Under the pieces are notes generated by a model that ran no database searches, was not told where the DNA came from, and saw only the letters and a program-made list of their open reading frames with translations. Below are positions 34,351-36,332 of a stretch of 36,332 nucleotides of DNA, one piece after another. Source of the stretch: Pseudomonadota bacterium (GTDB lineage Bacteria; Pseudomonadota; Alphaproteobacteria; Acetobacterales; Acetobacteraceae); NCBI GenBank assembly GCA_021798575.1, contig JAJZGI010000021.1, positions 1-36,332 on the forward strand, given 5' to 3'. A program made the translations under genes and the position numbers. Position 1 is the stretch's first letter. Each line of letters begins with the position of its first letter.

Positions 34351-35319
34351 TCACTTGCCGTTGCCCATGGCCATCGCCACGGGAAAGACCAGGCCGCGCT
34401 CCACCGCGGTAATGACCTTGTTGAAAAGATCAGGATCGGCATCCGAAAAATACGCCGGCGTGGCGCTTTTATTAATCTTCGGCTGCGCGATTTTCAGAAA
34501 CTCCGCATAGTTCATATGCTGTGGTGATGCCTGGGTCTCATGCACCCAGGATTTGAACGTGGCGGGGCTGACGATGCGGGTGGAAAACTGCATCCAGGAA
34601 AAACCCGCACCGCTGAAATCGGCCGAAAAACCCTCATAATCTCCGGTACGGTTGACGCGGAAGGCATCCTGCGTGCGCATCCCCGGCATCACGTCGATCA
34701 TCGGGGCGACCTGCGGGATATAGAAGTCGTTTGTTACGGTGGCCGATGTGAGCGCGAAACGCACGGTGCGGCCCTGCGGCACGACCAGCGTATCGATGGT
34801 GGCGATTTTGAGCTGCGGATAGATGAACAGCCATTGCCAGTCGGTCGTGATCACATCCACTTGCAGCGCGGGCTCAGCCCCGGCGGCACCATGGCCGTGC
34901 AACAGGCCAGGGTCCGACGGATTCACGGCAAAAACGCTGGAATAGGTCGAGATGGCGAGAATCACCACAATGATGAGCGGCACCCCCCACATGGCGAGCT
35001 CCAGCGGCAGCGAATAAGTGAAGGTCGGATCAAAACTCGCATTGCGCGATTTGCGGTAACGCCAGGCAAACAACACGGTCGCGACAGTCGTCGGAATGAT
35101 GATTAAAAGAATGATACCGGTGACGAAAAGCGTGGAATACCACTCTGCTTTTGCAACCTGGCCGACCGGATGAAACAGCCGGAAATCATTCCCGCAGCCC
35201 GAGAGTGCAAGCAGCGGCAGCCAGGCGGCGCGCGGAAGCTTGCGTAAAACCGCTGGTACGACCTTGTTCCTCAACAAGCGCAAAGTTTTACTCCGCTCGA
35301 GACTGTTCCAGACCGTCAT
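34351..35319 (-). CDS. cyoA: Cytochrome bo3-type ubiquinol oxidase subunit II
   Basis: The 322-aa lipoprotein has a long N-region, a signal ending in lipobox LSGC (Cys42), two membrane spans (STLFVTGIILLIIIPTTVAT and LAMWGVPLIIVVILAIST), and a periplasmic cupredoxin-like domain (VITTDWQWLFIYPQLKIATI, then FYIPQVAPMIDVMPGM). The CuA cysteines expected in cytochrome c oxidases are absent (SADFSGAGFSWMQF), which identifies a quinol oxidase. It heads the cyoABCD operon. No strong ribosome-binding site precedes ATG 35319. The ~130 bases upstream, up to the hairpin at 35447, hold no confident promoter; TTTTCA-N18-TATAGA on the minus strand is the best weak candidate. Confidence 0.95.
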   Translation of the reverse strand: MTVWNSLERSKTLRLLRNKVVPAVLRKLPRAAWLPLLALSGCGNDFRLFHPVGQVAKAEWYSTLFVTGIILLIIIPTTVATVLFAWRYRKSRNASFDPTFTYSLPLELAMWGVPLIIVVILAISTYSSVFAVNPSDPGLLHGHGAAGAEPALQVDVITTDWQWLFIYPQLKIATIDTLVVPQGRTVRFALTSATVTNDFYIPQVAPMIDVMPGMRTQDAFRVNRTGDYEGFSADFSGAGFSWMQFSTRIVSPATFKSWVHETQASPQHMNYAEFLKIAQPKINKSATPAYFSDADPDLFNKVITAVERGLVFPVAMAMGNGK

Positions 35320-35446
35320 GAACCAGAAATTAACATTCAGAAATTAAGTCGTATCGATGAAATGCGCGCCACAGGCCGAGACCCCCTACACCATGCCCGC
35401 CAGCGCGGCAATCCGCCAAATCTATATGGTTGCAGGTGCCGAGATG

Positions 35447-35475
35447 AAAAGACTGCATGATAATGCAGCGTTTTT
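35447..35475 (-). terminator. Putative intrinsic terminator/hairpin between the Hint gene and cyoA
   Basis: CTGCAT-gata-ATGCAG (35453-35468) forms a perfect 6-bp stem. On the minus strand it is preceded by AAAAACG and followed by TCTTTT, so it can end transcription from the Hint gene, whose stop is 42 bases upstream. The plus strand also reads hairpin then CGTTTTT, so it may work in both directions. The stem is short and only moderately GC-rich. Confidence 0.45.
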
Positions 35476-35516
35476 CAGGTTGGTATGTATTATTTTGCCG
35501 ATCGATTACCTTCGCG

Positions 35517-36212
35517 TTATGCGGCGCGGTTAAGCGCGGCCTCGGTGAGCGCCAGCCCCGCGCCATCGCAGGCGCGGCGGACCGTGATGACGCCCGGCGT
35601 GCCAGTAGGCAGCATGAACTCGAACGCGTGGCGGCCGCTGCCTAGCCCGGCGGCCTGCAAATCGGCCCGGTAGTGGTTGGCGAGCGTGCGCGCCAGCAGC
35701 TTGCCGTCGGCCAGCACATCCAGGCACACCGGCGCTTCCGGCGCTGCCTCATCCTGCGCCCAGCCGGTGGCACGCGCCGGGCCGGCCTCATCGACATAGC
35801 CGCGCAGCGCGCCACCCGGCGCATGGGGCAGGGCTTTGCCCGCGCGCATGGCCAGCCGCCGGCGGATGGAATCCAGCAAAAACCCGCCTTGCAGCTGCGG
35901 CAGGCACGGCTGGGCGGGTGCGCGCTGCCCGGGGTAGAGCCGCGCATACTCCGCCGCGTTATGGAACTGCGCGCGGAAATGCTCGCCCACAAAACTCTCC
36001 GACGGACAATCCTCCGCCAGCAGTATTTCGTGATTCTCCATCTCGATATGAAAATAATCGATGTCCCGCGCCTGGGTAAGCTGCGTAATGCTAACACCGT
36101 TGGTCAGCAGCGCGGCGTGAACCAGTGCGTTATCGATACAGATCGCATGGCCCGGCGAGACAAACAGGTCACGCGCCGGAACACCATCGGCGATCGCGCC
36201 AGCCTTAAGGAA
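35517..36212 (-). pseudogene. Hint-domain (Hedgehog/intein) protein, 5' end lost at an insertion junction
   Basis: The minus-strand frame is open from ~36233 to the TAA at 35517. The recognisable protein part begins at KAGAIADGVPARDLFVSPGH (from ~36206 down), then AICIDNALVHAALLTNGVSI and IDYFHIEMENHEILLAEDCPS. These are the conserved blocks of the Hint_2 domain found in many Acetobacteraceae and other alphaproteobacterial extracellular proteins. A C-terminal region of ~150 residues follows that I do not recognise. Upstream of ~36212 the frame reads SNQTTQRFL with no family resemblance and then meets a stop (36234-36236), so the first part of the Hint domain and any N-terminal secreted domain are missing. 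An internal ATG at 36041 could restart translation, but only after the Hint core. Confidence 0.72.
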
Positions 36213-36332
36213 CCTCTGCGTAGTCTGATTGGATCAGGCCTATTTTGAGATACATTGGCTTTTCTTCATGTTTTTACTTAGTTTTTTGGCAAAGTTTTCT
36301 ATTTTTCCATGCTTTGGACGCAATTATCCTAC
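36213..36332. mobile_element. Probable end of an inserted element (AT-rich, family uncertain)
   Basis: At about 36213 the GC-rich Hint gene sequence gives way to DNA of roughly 35-40% GC. The junction shows CTTAAGG followed by AACCTCTGCGTAGTCTGATT. A start of the form GGAACCTCTGCGTAG and a TTA/TAA at the border would fit an IS5-superfamily end with a 3-bp TNA duplication, but this is a guess. No transposase can be recognised in the ~95 remaining bases; the longest minus-strand frame encodes a Lys-rich peptide that stops at 36240-36242. Confidence 0.4.

Noticed and set aside
35330-35566. 78-codon minus-strand open frame between the Hint gene and cyoA
   Set aside because: It crosses the end of the Hint gene, has no family resemblance and spans the hairpin. 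A leader peptide from the internal ATG cannot be excluded but has no support.
1-36332. CRISPR arrays, tRNA/rRNA genes, toxin-antitoxin pairs, phage genes
   Set aside because: No regularly spaced repeats, no cloverleaf-like or rRNA-like stretches, and no matching small gene pairs were seen.

Overview
This is a GC-rich (roughly 60-65% by eye), densely packed stretch of what is probably an alphaproteobacterial chromosome. The gene content suggests a member of the Acetobacteraceae or a close relative: acetan/xanthan-type exopolysaccharide genes, a cytochrome bo3-type ubiquinol oxidase, type-2 ArgC, SecB, the argH-lptM-lysA run, a phasin and a Hint-domain protein. The taxon is inferred from gene content only. 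Genes are mostly separated by a few bases or overlap, and several start with TTG or GTG.

Layout. (1) 1-123: the tail of an IS630-family transposase, inserted in the 5' part of a Wzc/GumC-type chain-length regulator gene. (2) 32-11579: an exopolysaccharide locus in two convergent halves. The plus strand carries the truncated Wzc-like protein, a GumD/WcaJ-type priming transferase, an exported beta-helix protein, a Wzx-like flippase and a Wzy-like polymerase. The minus strand carries GT4, GT2 and GT4 glycosyltransferases. Together they fit Wzx/Wzy-dependent synthesis of a secreted polymer; the outer-membrane exporter is not in the window. (3) 11661-17625, minus: a tight operon of ChrB N-terminal-domain protein, TolC-like lipoprotein, short adaptor and CzcA-like RND pump, preceded by a perfect -35 hexamer and a small palindrome. 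A slipin gene lies just upstream. (4) 18679-31212: housekeeping genes rmuC, SCO/SenC, phasin, a TetR/COQ9-like protein, argC, secB, a TlpA-like thioredoxin, argH, lptM, lysA, an L,D-transpeptidase, ribA, an orphan OmpR-type response regulator, glutaryl-CoA dehydrogenase and a DUF2189 membrane protein. (5) 31219-35319, minus: cyoABCD. (6) 35517-36332: a Hint-domain gene whose 5' end is lost at about 36212, where the sequence changes to AT-rich DNA that looks like an inserted element.

Both window edges therefore look like junctions between mobile elements and surface/exopolysaccharide-type genes, which suggests accessory sequence around a conserved core. The most unusual points are the ChrB-domain/RND efflux operon with its possibly leaderless start and operator-like palindrome, the overlapping divergent TTG starts of tlpA and argH, and the two interrupted genes at the edges. 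I saw no tRNA, rRNA or CRISPR array, and no gene-free stretch longer than 300 bases.
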